Below are positions 44,160 through 53,983 of a stretch of 64,000 nucleotides of DNA, one piece after another. Numbering within the stretch: the stretch's first letter is position 1; each line of letters begins with the position of its first letter. Where the stretch lies: contig JACKCC010000008.1 in NCBI GenBank assembly GCA_020634245.1, forward strand, positions 453,395 to 517,394, in the 5' to 3' direction. A program made the translations under genes and the position numbers. The stretch is from Ardenticatenaceae bacterium (lineage in GTDB: Bacteria > Chloroflexota > Anaerolineae > Promineifilales > Promineifilaceae). The notes beneath the pieces were generated by a model, which saw only the letters and a list, made by a program, of their open reading frames with translations, was not told where the DNA came from and did no database searches.

Positions 44160-44930
44160 ATGATTGGTGCAATAGCCGGTGACGTGATTGGCTCGGTTTT
44201 TGAACGCCGGCCGATAAAGACGACCGATTTCCCCCTATTCTCGCCTCATTCCCGTTTTACCGATGATACGGTTTTGACGGTGGCGGTAGCTTATGCCATC
44301 CTGAACGGCATAGATTATGGGGAAGCGATCCAGGATTTTGGCCGCCGTTATCCCAATGCGGGGTATGGTGGTTCTTTTTTTAACTGGCTGCTGGTTGAGG
44401 AGAGACGGCCGTATAACAGTTGGGGTAATGGCTCGGCAATGCGGGTCAGTCCGGTGGGTTGGGCGTTTGACTCGCTAGATGCGGTGCTGGCCGAGGCGGA
44501 AAAGAGTGCGGCCGTTACCCACAATCATCCCGAAGGCATCATGGGGGCGCAGGCGACGGCCGTTGCCATCCATCTCGCTCGCAAAGGTCACAGCAAAACC
44601 GACATCAAAGCCGAAATCAGCCGGCGGTTTGGCTATGATTTGGAACGGACAGTGGATGGGATACGGCCGTTCTACCATTTCGACGTCTCCTGCCAGGGTT
44701 CTGTACCCGAATCGATCATCGCCTTCCTGGAATCAGACAGCGTGGAAGACGCTATCCGCAAAGCCGTCTCGCTGGGCGGCGATACGGACACGATGGGCTG
44801 CATCGCCGGCGGCATTGCCGAAGCCTTTTATGGCCAAATCCCACCGAAAATTACCAGCGAAGTGCGGCGGCGATTGCCCGACGAATTTTTGACCATCATC
44901 GACACCTTTCAATCTACTTTTGGCCGATGA
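44160..44930 (+). CDS. ADP-ribosylglycohydrolase family protein
   Basis: The 256-residue product has the DraG/ARH fold signature: MIGAIAGDVIGSVFE at the start, FTDDTVLTVAVA (metal-binding T-D-D), NGSAMRVSPVG, and SLGGDTDTMGCIAGGIAEAFYG (second metal site). Such enzymes remove ADP-ribose from proteins or nucleic acid or cleave related ribosyl compounds. It is monodomain and cytoplasmic. The start lies directly behind a promoter, so the mRNA is probably leaderless. The next gene overlaps its stop by 4 bases. No ADP-ribosyltransferase is seen in the window. Confidence 0.93.
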   Translation: MIGAIAGDVIGSVFERRPIKTTDFPLFSPHSRFTDDTVLTVAVAYAILNGIDYGEAIQDFGRRYPNAGYGGSFFNWLLVEERRPYNSWGNGSAMRVSPVGWAFDSLDAVLAEAEKSAAVTHNHPEGIMGAQATAVAIHLARKGHSKTDIKAEISRRFGYDLERTVDGIRPFYHFDVSCQGSVPESIIAFLESDSVEDAIRKAVSLGGDTDTMGCIAGGIAEAFYGQIPPKITSEVRRRLPDEFLTIIDTFQSTFGR

Positions 44931-45442
44931 CTGTCCTCTACCACTTCAGCGACGATGCCCACATCACCTGTTTTGAACCCCGCCCTGCGCCTAACCCAAG
45001 TCTAGGGTTGGAAGGCAAGATGGTGTTTGCCATTAATGAACGGATGATGGTCAACTTCTTTCTACCCCGTGACTGCCCACGTGTCACTTTTTACGCGCTG
45101 CCGGAGAGCAAGCCGGAGGATGTGGAGCGATTGTTGGGCGAAAGCAGGCATGTGGTTGCGATTGAGTCGGGCTGGCTGGGGCGGGTGATACACGGCCGTA
45201 TCCACCTCTATACTCTACCCGCAGATACCTTCACCGTATGGGATGAAGGGGCCGGTTACTACATCTCCCGCCAGCCGGTCACGCCGCCGGCCAGGCGCAC
45301 CATCGACAATATGCTGCTGGAACTGGCCCATCACGACGTCGAAGTCCGCATCCTGCCTTCACTCTGGCCTTTATGGGATGCGGTGGTAAACTCATCGTTA
45401 CAATATTCCATGATTCGGATGCGAAATGCACAACCTCGGTGA
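44927..45442 (+). CDS. DUF6886-like conserved hypothetical protein
   Basis: The 171-residue product begins MTVLYHFSDDAHITCFEPRP and contains MVFAINERMMVNFFLPRDCP, RVTFYALPES and SGWLGRVIHGRIHLYTLPAD. The opening 'YHFSDD..I..F.PR' is typical of a small conserved family that I associate with DUF6886; its function is not known, though the start resembles that of some ADP-ribosyltransferase-like folds (H at the first strand). It overlaps the ADP-ribosylglycohydrolase gene by ATGA, so the two are probably functionally linked. Confidence 0.75.
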   Translation: MTVLYHFSDDAHITCFEPRPAPNPSLGLEGKMVFAINERMMVNFFLPRDCPRVTFYALPESKPEDVERLLGESRHVVAIESGWLGRVIHGRIHLYTLPADTFTVWDEGAGYYISRQPVTPPARRTIDNMLLELAHHDVEVRILPSLWPLWDAVVNSSLQYSMIRMRNAQPR

Positions 45443-45447
45443 AAATC

Positions 45448-46197
45448 ATGACTCCTGAAGAACAATACCCCTACCCCCGCCGCCGCGTCATTCGCTATTT
45501 GCTGAATAAATTGGCCTTACTGACTCTCCATACCCTGTCCGATTTTCAGGTTATCGGCCGCGAAAATTTGCCCGAAAAAGGGCCACTGCTGCTGGTCGGC
45601 AACCATTTCCACTTTGGCGACCCGGTCATTGCCGTAGCCATTGCCCGCTGGCCGATGGAATTTGTGGGCGGCTTCCAATTTATTGACGGGCCAACCTGGA
45701 CTCATTGGATTCCATCAACGTGGGGGTTTTATAAATTACGGCGGGGCAATGCTTCAAAAGATGCGTTACGAGCGGGAACGGCCGTGCTCAAACAAAACGG
45801 CATCCTGGGCATCTTCCCTGAAGGCGGCTCCTGGGCGCCTGTCCTGCGCCCGCCACGACCCGGCACCGCCTACCTGGCCGTCCGCTCCGGCGCACCCATC
45901 ATCCCCATCGGCATCGACGGCTTGATCAATCTTTTCCCCTACCTGCGCCAGCGCAAACGGGCTACCGTCACCGTGCGCATCGGCAAACCGTTCGGCCCCT
46001 TCACCGCCGAGGGCCGAGGCCGCCAGCGCCGCGAACAACTGGACGCCATCAGCGATGAAATTATGCAGCAAATCGCCAATCTTATTCCACCGGAACGACA
46101 TGGCGTGTACTCAACCGATCCCATTTTGCGGACCGAGGCCGAAAAAGTAGCGGCCTGGCCTTTTGACGACCCCGACAAAGCGGAGGGTACGATATAA
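45448..46197 (+). CDS. 1-acyl-sn-glycerol-3-phosphate acyltransferase family protein
   Basis: The 249-residue product has the acyltransferase motifs: NHFHFGDP (H-x4-D, about residue 51), GFYKLRRGNA (motif II) and FPEGGSW (motif III), then SGAPIIPIGIDG (motif IV). It likely transfers a fatty acid to lysophosphatidate at the inner membrane face. ATG 45448 has GGTGAAA upstream. It starts 5 bases after the DUF6886-like gene, so it may share that transcript. Further lipid genes are at 61-64 kb. Confidence 0.9.
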   Translation: MTPEEQYPYPRRRVIRYLLNKLALLTLHTLSDFQVIGRENLPEKGPLLLVGNHFHFGDPVIAVAIARWPMEFVGGFQFIDGPTWTHWIPSTWGFYKLRRGNASKDALRAGTAVLKQNGILGIFPEGGSWAPVLRPPRPGTAYLAVRSGAPIIPIGIDGLINLFPYLRQRKRATVTVRIGKPFGPFTAEGRGRQRREQLDAISDEIMQQIANLIPPERHGVYSTDPILRTEAEKVAAWPFDDPDKAEGTI

Positions 46198-46278
46198 AGG
46201 TTGCTGGTAGCTGGTTGCCAGTGGCTGATAACTAACTAACTAACCAACTAACCCAAAACCATTTGAGAGGACTTCCAC

Positions 46279-47901
<1,623 letters not shown>

Positions 47902-47906
47902 ACACG

Positions 47907-48058
47907 GTAGGGGCGGGACGACGCGGGATAGGCTGAATGAAAGCGCACGATCTTATCTCCGTGTCGTCTCGCCCGCACAAATGGCAATTTTGGGCGAGAC
48001 GACCGGGAGATAAGGCCATCCGTTCAGCAAAAATTAGCCCCGGTCGTCCCGCCCCTAC
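47907..48058. repeat. 152-bp fold-back element (MITE-like)
   Basis: GTAGGGGCGGGACGAC (47907-47922) is exactly repeated in reverse complement at 48043-48058. Inside, CTTATCTCC/GGAGATAAG and CGTCTCGCCC/GGGCGAGACG also pair, so almost the whole element folds into one long hairpin. No ORF and no clear target duplication is seen. It fills the gap between the glucosidase gene and a small gene. Confidence 0.75.
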
Positions 48059-48072
48059 GAAAGGGATTATTT

Positions 48073-48450
48073 ATGGATGATCGCGCATTCACAAAATTGG
48101 CTGATTTTCTGTTAAAAATCCCAGCTTTAGATGGACCAATATTCAAAGGTACTGATAAAAATGACCTGTGGTGGGTCAAGTTTTCGATTAATATAAACCA
48201 TCAATTGGCATGGCATGTTGTCCAAGAGTTAGGTTTTGTCTTAAACAATCTGTCCATACAAGAAAACCTGCCAACCGTTTTTTATCCGGTTTCACCACCA
48301 CCATACCTGAATGGAAGTCCGAAAGATTATCTTTCTTGGGTCATCGAAACAAAATCGAAAAAGTTCAAACCAGGAACCTGCGCTCGATGGCTCGAAAGTC
48401 GTTTGCCTCAACCCGTCGAAGATGAAGCTCAATGGCAGGTTGATGAATGA
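48073..48450 (+). CDS. Hypothetical 125-residue protein
   Basis: The product has an N-terminal helix (AFTKLADFLLKIPALDG), a W-rich strand (DLWWVKFSININHQLAWHVV), a proline-rich turn (VSPPPYLNGSPKDYL) and a polar end (WLESRLPQPVEDEAQWQVDE). No family is recognised. Its A+T content is higher than that of the neighbouring genes and it has no octamer, suggesting a later arrival, perhaps with the fold-back element just upstream. AAAGGGA precedes ATG 48073. The hydantoinase gene starts 15 bases downstream. Confidence 0.65.
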   Translation: MDDRAFTKLADFLLKIPALDGPIFKGTDKNDLWWVKFSININHQLAWHVVQELGFVLNNLSIQENLPTVFYPVSPPPYLNGSPKDYLSWVIETKSKKFKPGTCARWLESRLPQPVEDEAQWQVDE

Positions 48451-48465
48451 AAAAGGGGATGCAAA

Positions 48466-49836
48466 ATGAGTTATGATCTAGTCATCAAAAACGGCCGTAT
48501 CATCACCGCCCACACATCTTACAATGCCGACATCGCCATTCAGGGCGAACAAATCGCCGCCATCGGGCAGGGCTTGTCCGGCCAGCGTGAGATTGACGCC
48601 AGCGGCAAACTGGTCACGCCAGGCGCGGTGGACATCCACGTCCACCTGGAAATGCCCATCGGCAAATTCACCTCCAGCGACGACTTTTTTACCGGCACGC
48701 GGGCGGCGGCCTTTGGCGGCACGACGGCCGTTGTCGATTTCATCGAGCGGCAGCCGGACGAGACGATGCTGGAAGCGCTGGCCGCCCGTCGAGCATTGGC
48801 CGATCCTAAAGTCGTGATTGACTACGGCCTGCACATGACCATCGGTCCCAACGACATCGCCCATCTGGACGAGGTTCCGGCCGTTTACGAGGCGGGCTGC
48901 GGCAGCTTCAAGCTGTACATGGCCTATGGCCTGCGCCTGACCGACGACCAGCTTCTCCAAGCGCTGAAGGCCATCGGCGACGTCAACGGCCTGCCTGTCG
49001 TCCACGCCGAAAATTGGGACGTGATTTGTGCGTTGGTGGCTGAGAATTTGCGGAACGGCCGTACCACCCCCCATTACCATCCCCTCAGCCGCCCGGCCCT
49101 CATGGAAGGTGAAGCCACCGGTCGCGTCATTGACATCGCCACACTGGTGGGGACGCGGCTGCACATCTTCCACGTCACCTGCGACAACACCGTGCAGCGC
49201 ATCGCCGCCGCCCGCGCCCGCGGCCGGTCCGTCACCGGCGAAACCTGTCCGCAATATTTGCTGATGACCCAGGAAGCCTACGACCGGCCTGGCGTCGAGG
49301 GTGCGCTGCCGGTTTGCGCGCCGCCCATCCGCTACCAGGATTCGCAAGACGCGTTATGGCGGGCGCTAGGCAACGGCGATTTGCAAATCGTCACCACCGA
49401 CCACTGCCCCTTTACCCGCGCCGAAAAGGAGACGGGCATCCGGGCCAACGATTTCAGCCAGATTCCTGGTGGCGTGCCGGGAATTGAGATGCGGTATACG
49501 GCCGTGTATAGTCAGGGCGTGAAGCGCGGCTTGCTAACGGAAAATCAATGGGTCGCCGCCTGCTGCACGACTCCGGCGCAGTTGGCCGGCTTCAACCGTA
49601 AAGGCGACATCCTCGTTGGCTACGACGCTGACCTGGTCATCTTTGATCCCGACAAAGAAGTGACGCTCTCCACCGATTTCCTGCACGAAAACGTCGATTG
49701 GACGCTGTATGACGGCGTCCAATTGCAGGGTTGGCCCAAAACGACGCTCAGTCGGGGCCGGGTGATTGTGGATGATGGTGAATTTGTGGGGGAGAGGGGG
49801 GACGGCCGTTTCATCAAGCGGGGATTTGGAGATTAG
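48466..49836 (+). CDS. Dihydropyrimidinase/hydantoinase
   Basis: The 456-residue product is a cyclic amidohydrolase with a binuclear metal site: DIHVHLE (HxH), the lysine in GSFKLYMAYG that is carboxylated, VVHAEN, IFHVTC and TTDHCPF, plus the C-terminal DILVGYDADLVIFDP of the small beta domain. It opens dihydrouracil or hydantoin rings. The KLYMAYG block points to dihydropyrimidinase/hydantoinase rather than dihydroorotase or allantoinase. AAGGGG precedes ATG 48466. The next gene follows after three bases. Confidence 0.92.
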   Translation: MSYDLVIKNGRIITAHTSYNADIAIQGEQIAAIGQGLSGQREIDASGKLVTPGAVDIHVHLEMPIGKFTSSDDFFTGTRAAAFGGTTAVVDFIERQPDETMLEALAARRALADPKVVIDYGLHMTIGPNDIAHLDEVPAVYEAGCGSFKLYMAYGLRLTDDQLLQALKAIGDVNGLPVVHAENWDVICALVAENLRNGRTTPHYHPLSRPALMEGEATGRVIDIATLVGTRLHIFHVTCDNTVQRIAAARARGRSVTGETCPQYLLMTQEAYDRPGVEGALPVCAPPIRYQDSQDALWRALGNGDLQIVTTDHCPFTRAEKETGIRANDFSQIPGGVPGIEMRYTAVYSQGVKRGLLTENQWVAACCTTPAQLAGFNRKGDILVGYDADLVIFDPDKEVTLSTDFLHENVDWTLYDGVQLQGWPKTTLSRGRVIVDDGEFVGERGDGRFIKRGFGD

Positions 49837-49839
49837 GGG

Positions 49840-51198
49840 ATGACACAATCTTCCAAAATCCCCCAATCTCCTAATCTCCGCCTCCCAATCTTTCTCATTT
49901 TGCTGGTCTACCTCATTCTCGGCGGGCTGTATGCCAGTTACACACCGGATTGGCAGGCCCCCGACGAACCGGCCCATTACAATTATGTCAAGCAGTTGGC
50001 TAACGGCCGTTTCCCCATCATGCAGCCCGGCGATTACAACGAAGCAACCAAAAACGAAATCATCAGCTCCGGCTTTGCCCCAGAATATTCGATTGATTCT
50101 TTCACTTATGAAGATTGGCAGCCGCCGCTCTACTACTTGCTGCTGACGCCGGTTTTCTGGCTGACCAATGGGTCGCTTCTGGCGCTGCGGCTGGTTTCGG
50201 TGGTTTTGGGCGGCGGCGTGGTTCTGCTGGCTTACGTGCTGGCCCGACGGCTGTTTCCGGATAAAATGTGGCTGGCCTGGGGCACGGCCGTATTCGTCGC
50301 TTTCCTGCCCCAACATCTAGCTATCATGGCTTCGGTTAACAATGATGCGCTGGCCGAGTTGATTATTGCGGCGATTTTGGTGGTTTTGGTGAAGACAGGG
50401 CGAGTAGCGAGTGGCGAGTGGCGAGTGGTAGGAATCTTGTTGGGGCTGGGTTTTCTAACGAAGGGGACGGTGTATCCGTTAACGGCCGTAATCGGTCTGG
50501 CGATCATCTGGCAAACCTGGGGAAACTGGCGCAGGTTCATTCAAACAGGTTTCCAGGCCGCGATACCGGCATTTTTGTTAGGCATCTTGTGGTGGGGTCG
50601 CAACGTTGCCATTTACGGCGGACTGGATTTCCTGGGCAAAGCAGCCCACGACGCCGTCGTCATCGGCCAGCCGCGCACCGCCGATTGGATCGCCGCGCAA
50701 GGGTTCGGCTCAGTCGCCCGCCAGTTTATCCAGACCACGTTCCACAGCTTTTGGGGCCAGTTCGGTTGGATGGCTTTGCCGATGAATAATCCCGGCTGGT
50801 TGTATCCGCTGTTGTGGATGGGAACGGCCGTTGTCATTTTAGGATTAGTCCTTAGTCTTCAGTCTCTAGTCTCCAGTCTCCGAACACCCATCATCAATCC
50901 TTCGACAAGCTCAGGACAAGTTCTTCAATCATTAATCTTGCTAACAACATTCCTCCTGACCCTCGCAGTCCATCTGGTCTACAACATCACCTTTGTCCAG
51001 CATCAGGGACGCTACCTGTTCCCGGCGCTGCTGCCAATTGGGGTTGGTGTGGCAGTGGGATTGGATGCCTGGCTGCGCTTGCCATTCCTCAAACGCTTCT
51101 CGTTTCTACACTATTTAATGCCATTGGGATTAGGATTAGCGCTTGTTACCCTGGATTTGTGGGCGCTGTTTCGTATCATCGTCCCCTTTCTGGCGTAG
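49840..51198 (+). CDS. Polytopic membrane protein, glycosyltransferase-like (DUF2142/GT39 type)
   Basis: The 452-residue product has about ten hydrophobic segments. After the first comes the loop YTPDWQAPDEPAHYNYVKQL, with the DE pair typical of GT-C glycosyltransferases that use polyprenyl-linked sugars, and later EDWQPPLYYLL. Cell-envelope glycosylation is inferred. Two oddities lie inside the gene: a run of near-repeated GCGAGTGG units near 50400 (reads ASGEWRVVG) and a copy of the widespread CCTTCGACAAGCTCAGG element at 50899-50915 (reads PSTSSGQ). Both appear to have been inserted in frame in loops. It is in an operon with the next gene. Confidence 0.78.
   Translation: MTQSSKIPQSPNLRLPIFLILLVYLILGGLYASYTPDWQAPDEPAHYNYVKQLANGRFPIMQPGDYNEATKNEIISSGFAPEYSIDSFTYEDWQPPLYYLLLTPVFWLTNGSLLALRLVSVVLGGGVVLLAYVLARRLFPDKMWLAWGTAVFVAFLPQHLAIMASVNNDALAELIIAAILVVLVKTGRVASGEWRVVGILLGLGFLTKGTVYPLTAVIGLAIIWQTWGNWRRFIQTGFQAAIPAFLLGILWWGRNVAIYGGLDFLGKAAHDAVVIGQPRTADWIAAQGFGSVARQFIQTTFHSFWGQFGWMALPMNNPGWLYPLLWMGTAVVILGLVLSLQSLVSSLRTPIINPSTSSGQVLQSLILLTTFLLTLAVHLVYNITFVQHQGRYLFPALLPIGVGVAVGLDAWLRLPFLKRFSFLHYLMPLGLGLALVTLDLWALFRIIVPFLA
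50899..50915. repeat. CCTTCGACAAGCTCAGG element inside a gene
   Basis: This 17-base sequence is a common intergenic repeat of many environmental bacteria; here it lies in frame in a loop of the membrane protein gene. A related half, CCTGAGCATCGCCGAAGG, lies in the fold-back at 53847-53974. Confidence 0.6.
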
Positions 51199-51201
51199 AT
51201 T

Positions 51202-53139
51202 ATGAATGAAGTGAACGGCCGTCACCCCCAAACCCTGAACCGTCTTTCCATTTTGCTGGTTTTCGTGCTGGCGGTGGGGCTGTACGGCCGTGCCCTGCAA
51301 TTCGGCTTCTTCAACGACGATCCCACCGGTCACTTTAACTGGATGGCCGGGCAGTCGTATTGGCGATTTTTCAGCAGTTCGGCCGGGTATGGTTACTACC
51401 GGCCGGTGGTGTTCGCCAGTTTGAAACTCCTGCATGACATTTTCGGCGGGTATTTTGCGCCAGGTTTTCATGCTTTCCTGCTGTTCCTGCACGGAACTAA
51501 TGTGGCAATGGTCTGGCTGCTGGCCTGGCATTTAGGGCAGCGGCGCGATTTTGCCTGGCTGGCGGCGCTGGCTTTTGCTGCCATGCCCTTCAGCTACGAA
51601 GCGGTGGCTTACGTTGCCTCGCTGACCCATCCGCTGGTGACGTTTTGGCTGCTACTGACGCTGCTGCTTTATCGCCAGGCACGATTGAAAAACAACATCG
51701 GCTATTTTGCCGCCGCTTTTCTCACGCTGTTTTTGGGGTTGTTCAGCCATGAAAACGGGCTGTTCATCTCACTGGCTTTGGCCGGGATGGATTGGCTGTT
51801 GTGGCCGCCACATAAACAAGATTGGTGGAAACGGCCGTTTCTCCCCTATTTCATCCCCGCCACCCTGTACTTCATCCTATGGTTCACCATCCCCAAAGCA
51901 GGCGAACAAAGCCTGCCTACCATTTCTCGACTAATTGCCAATCTCATTCCCACTCTGCAAACGCTTGTTTACCCAATTTTGCCACTCTTTCAATTGGATG
52001 CTGGCGATACCATACTGTTATTTGTCGCCAGCGCCGCGTTTACTCTGGTCACCTACCTGCTGGCACGCAAAGCCCAATCTGTAAGCCTGTGGCTCTTTGC
52101 CCTGGGCTGGATTGTGTGCAGCGCTGCGCCATCCATCCTGGTCTTGAACTCCGATTACCTATATGGCAGCCCGCGCCTGCATTATTTGCCGTCGATTGGG
52201 GTGGCGCTGTTGTGGGGGCTGCCGCTGCTGGCAATTAAGTTCAATCAGAAAGTTGTCGTCCTGCGTATCCTCATTCCTATCGTCTACTTGTTGGCTGTCG
52301 CCCTGCCGCCGCTGCCGTTCATCAACTGCCAGATGGATTTTTACGCTCGGACCAGCCAGATTGTTCACCAGATGGGGCAGGTGGGAGTCACTGCTCCGCC
52401 GGAGCGGGAACTGATTTTTGCCAATTTGCCCTACTTTTTCAGCTCTTACGACAAACATCCAGACGGCTGCCCCAATCCATACCCCTGGACGCCGGTGGGC
52501 GCGGTGGTGATTCCGCCGTACGCCCAGGCCAGAGATTTTGTGCGCTTTAACGGCGGGCCGGATCGTCCGGTAACGGCCGTTACCATTCCCGATTACACCC
52601 CCGGCTGGAACACCTACGGCCCGGATCGTTCGCTGGCTGAGATTCGTGAAGAATTGCCGGATACGGCCGTTTACGTTTTCAACCTATCCGATGGTGATTT
52701 CTTTGACTTGACCAACGCCTGGCAGCCAGATGCGGCTATCAGCCAGCCAGAAGCCACCTTTGGCAACGAAATCAGCCTGATTGGGGCGCAGGTCAATCGC
52801 ACTGCGGACGAAATTGAGGTTGTGGCGGATTGGCAGGTATTGAAGGAGGGGGAACGGCCGTTAACCGTCTTCGTCCATCTGTATGACAGCACAGACGCAC
52901 TGGTCGCCCAACACGACGGCCCACCGGCTCAGGGATTCGTCCCCTGGCCATTTTGGCAGCCCGGCGACATCATCATCGACCGGCACGCCATACCGCTACC
53001 CGCGCCATTGGCGTCGGGCAATTATCAGCTGGCAGTTGGCATGTACGATTCAAACAGTGGCGAACGATTGGCGGGAATGACTGGCTCCGCTCCTCTACCC
53101 GACAACATTTACGTGCTGGAACAGTTCACAACTCCCTAA
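51202..53139 (+). CDS. Polytopic membrane protein with C-terminal extracellular domain
   Basis: The 645-residue product has about ten membrane segments in the first 390 residues, with the loop FNDDPTGHFNWMAGQSYWRF (acidic DD near the N-terminus) and FSHENGLF, as in GT-C-like and O-mannosyltransferase-like proteins. Residues about 395-645 are a soluble beta-rich domain with DFVRFNGGPDRPVTAV, LTVFVHLYDS and NYQLAVGMYD, like the carbohydrate-binding-like tail of related envelope proteins. It starts 3 bases after the previous gene. The substrate is unknown. Confidence 0.75.
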   Translation: MNEVNGRHPQTLNRLSILLVFVLAVGLYGRALQFGFFNDDPTGHFNWMAGQSYWRFFSSSAGYGYYRPVVFASLKLLHDIFGGYFAPGFHAFLLFLHGTNVAMVWLLAWHLGQRRDFAWLAALAFAAMPFSYEAVAYVASLTHPLVTFWLLLTLLLYRQARLKNNIGYFAAAFLTLFLGLFSHENGLFISLALAGMDWLLWPPHKQDWWKRPFLPYFIPATLYFILWFTIPKAGEQSLPTISRLIANLIPTLQTLVYPILPLFQLDAGDTILLFVASAAFTLVTYLLARKAQSVSLWLFALGWIVCSAAPSILVLNSDYLYGSPRLHYLPSIGVALLWGLPLLAIKFNQKVVVLRILIPIVYLLAVALPPLPFINCQMDFYARTSQIVHQMGQVGVTAPPERELIFANLPYFFSSYDKHPDGCPNPYPWTPVGAVVIPPYAQARDFVRFNGGPDRPVTAVTIPDYTPGWNTYGPDRSLAEIREELPDTAVYVFNLSDGDFFDLTNAWQPDAAISQPEATFGNEISLIGAQVNRTADEIEVVADWQVLKEGERPLTVFVHLYDSTDALVAQHDGPPAQGFVPWPFWQPGDIIIDRHAIPLPAPLASGNYQLAVGMYDSNSGERLAGMTGSAPLPDNIYVLEQFTTP

Positions 53140-53146
53140 AACCAGC

Positions 53147-53283
53147 CCGGACGTCAACGTCCGGTCTACAAAACGACACCGGCTCAAGCCGGTTGGCCAT
53201 GCGCATAAGGCAGCCCTGTTCACAGGGCGTTGTGCGGACGCAGTGTCCGCCACTAGCCCGGCGGCTTCAGCCCCGAGCGGGGA
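53147..53283. repeat. Cluster of five small hairpins
   Basis: CCGGACGT/ACGTCCGG (53147-53164), ACCGGCT/AGCCGGT (53178-53193), GCCCTGT/ACAGGGC (53213-53228), GCGGAC/GTCCGC (53234-53250) and a weaker GGC-TTCA-GCC hairpin near 53262. Loops are two to five bases and mostly CA, TC or TTCA. The gap between the two genes is almost entirely made of them. Confidence 0.65.
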
Positions 53284-53292
53284 CGGCCATTC

Positions 53293-53817
53293 TCAAACAA
53301 TGCGCGGCCCCTTGTCACTGGAAACCGTGACCATTTCCCAGGCCATCGAATCGGCGCGCAGGATGATTTCGCGGACCTGGTTGTTAGGCAGCATGATGAG
53401 GACGTGACGGCCGTTCTCATCCACCCACTGCCGCCCCTGCTCCACCGACCACCAGGAACCCTCAATCTCCACCCGCTGCACGCGGACGGAACCGTCGGTA
53501 TTAAACGTACAATCAACGCTAATTTGCTTCATGATTCTTGTATTCTCTTTTTTCTCTCCGTAAATGCTCTTTGTATCTCTGTGTAATTTCCCCGCCTCAA
53601 CAACCTGGCGCGCAAATTTCGTTTGGCAGTTAGTGCAGCGATAGGCTGGTTTGCCCTTTTCCAGCGGAATCAGCGGTACAAAAAACAAGGCAAAATAATT
53701 ACGGATTTTAACCGGTTCAAACTGGGCGATTTGCTGACAATGGGGGCAGCGGAACGTGGTCGCCGTGGCTTCATGGTCTTTCACCGTGCGCTGCCGGGTT
53801 CCAAAAATGATAAACAT
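53293..53817 (-). CDS. Zinc-ribbon protein, possibly two genes joined
   Basis: The 174-residue frame starts like the small MFIIFGTR-type zinc-ribbon family: CPHCQQIAQF and, after FALFFVPLIPLEKGK, YRCTNCQTKF give two CxxC pairs. Residues 77-94 (LHRDTKSIYGEKKENTR) are encoded by DNA resembling the ACACAGAGATAC...GGAGAG intergenic repeat. From MKQISVDCTF (ATG at 53532) on, the remaining 79 residues look like a separate small beta-rich protein. So this may be a fusion through a former gap, or a second start may be used. AGGAGAGA precedes ATG 53817. Confidence 0.72.
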   Translation of the reverse strand: MFIIFGTRQRTVKDHEATATTFRCPHCQQIAQFEPVKIRNYFALFFVPLIPLEKGKPAYRCTNCQTKFARQVVEAGKLHRDTKSIYGEKKENTRIMKQISVDCTFNTDGSVRVQRVEIEGSWWSVEQGRQWVDENGRHVLIMLPNNQVREIILRADSMAWEMVTVSSDKGPRIV

Positions 53818-53846
53818 GACTCTCTCCTAGCGCATAACCTAGCTCA

Positions 53847-53974
53847 TGTCATTCCGACCGAAGGGAGAGCCTGCCCTGAGCATCGCCGAAGGGAATCCCA
53901 ACGGAGTTACAATAACAAGTGTAGCGCTTGGCAAACGAGGTAAGGATCCCTCAGGCTCCGCCTTCGGAATGACA
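53847..53974. repeat. 128-bp fold-back element
   Basis: TGTCATTCCGA (53847-53857) and TCGGAATGACA (53964-53974) are exact inverted ends. The interior holds CCTGAGCATCGCCGAAGG, part of a second palindromic repeat type. This is the widespread 'GTCATTCCGA' intergenic element. It lies between two minus-strand genes. Confidence 0.65.
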
Positions 53975-53983
53975 AATGCACTC

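Noticed and set aside
53147..53283. Possible CRISPR array in the hairpin cluster
   Set aside because: The units differ in sequence, spacing is irregular and no cas gene is near.
53623..53943. Plus-strand open frame crossing the fold-back element
   Set aside because: It has no ribosome site, overlaps the zinc-ribbon gene on the other strand and runs into a non-coding repeat.
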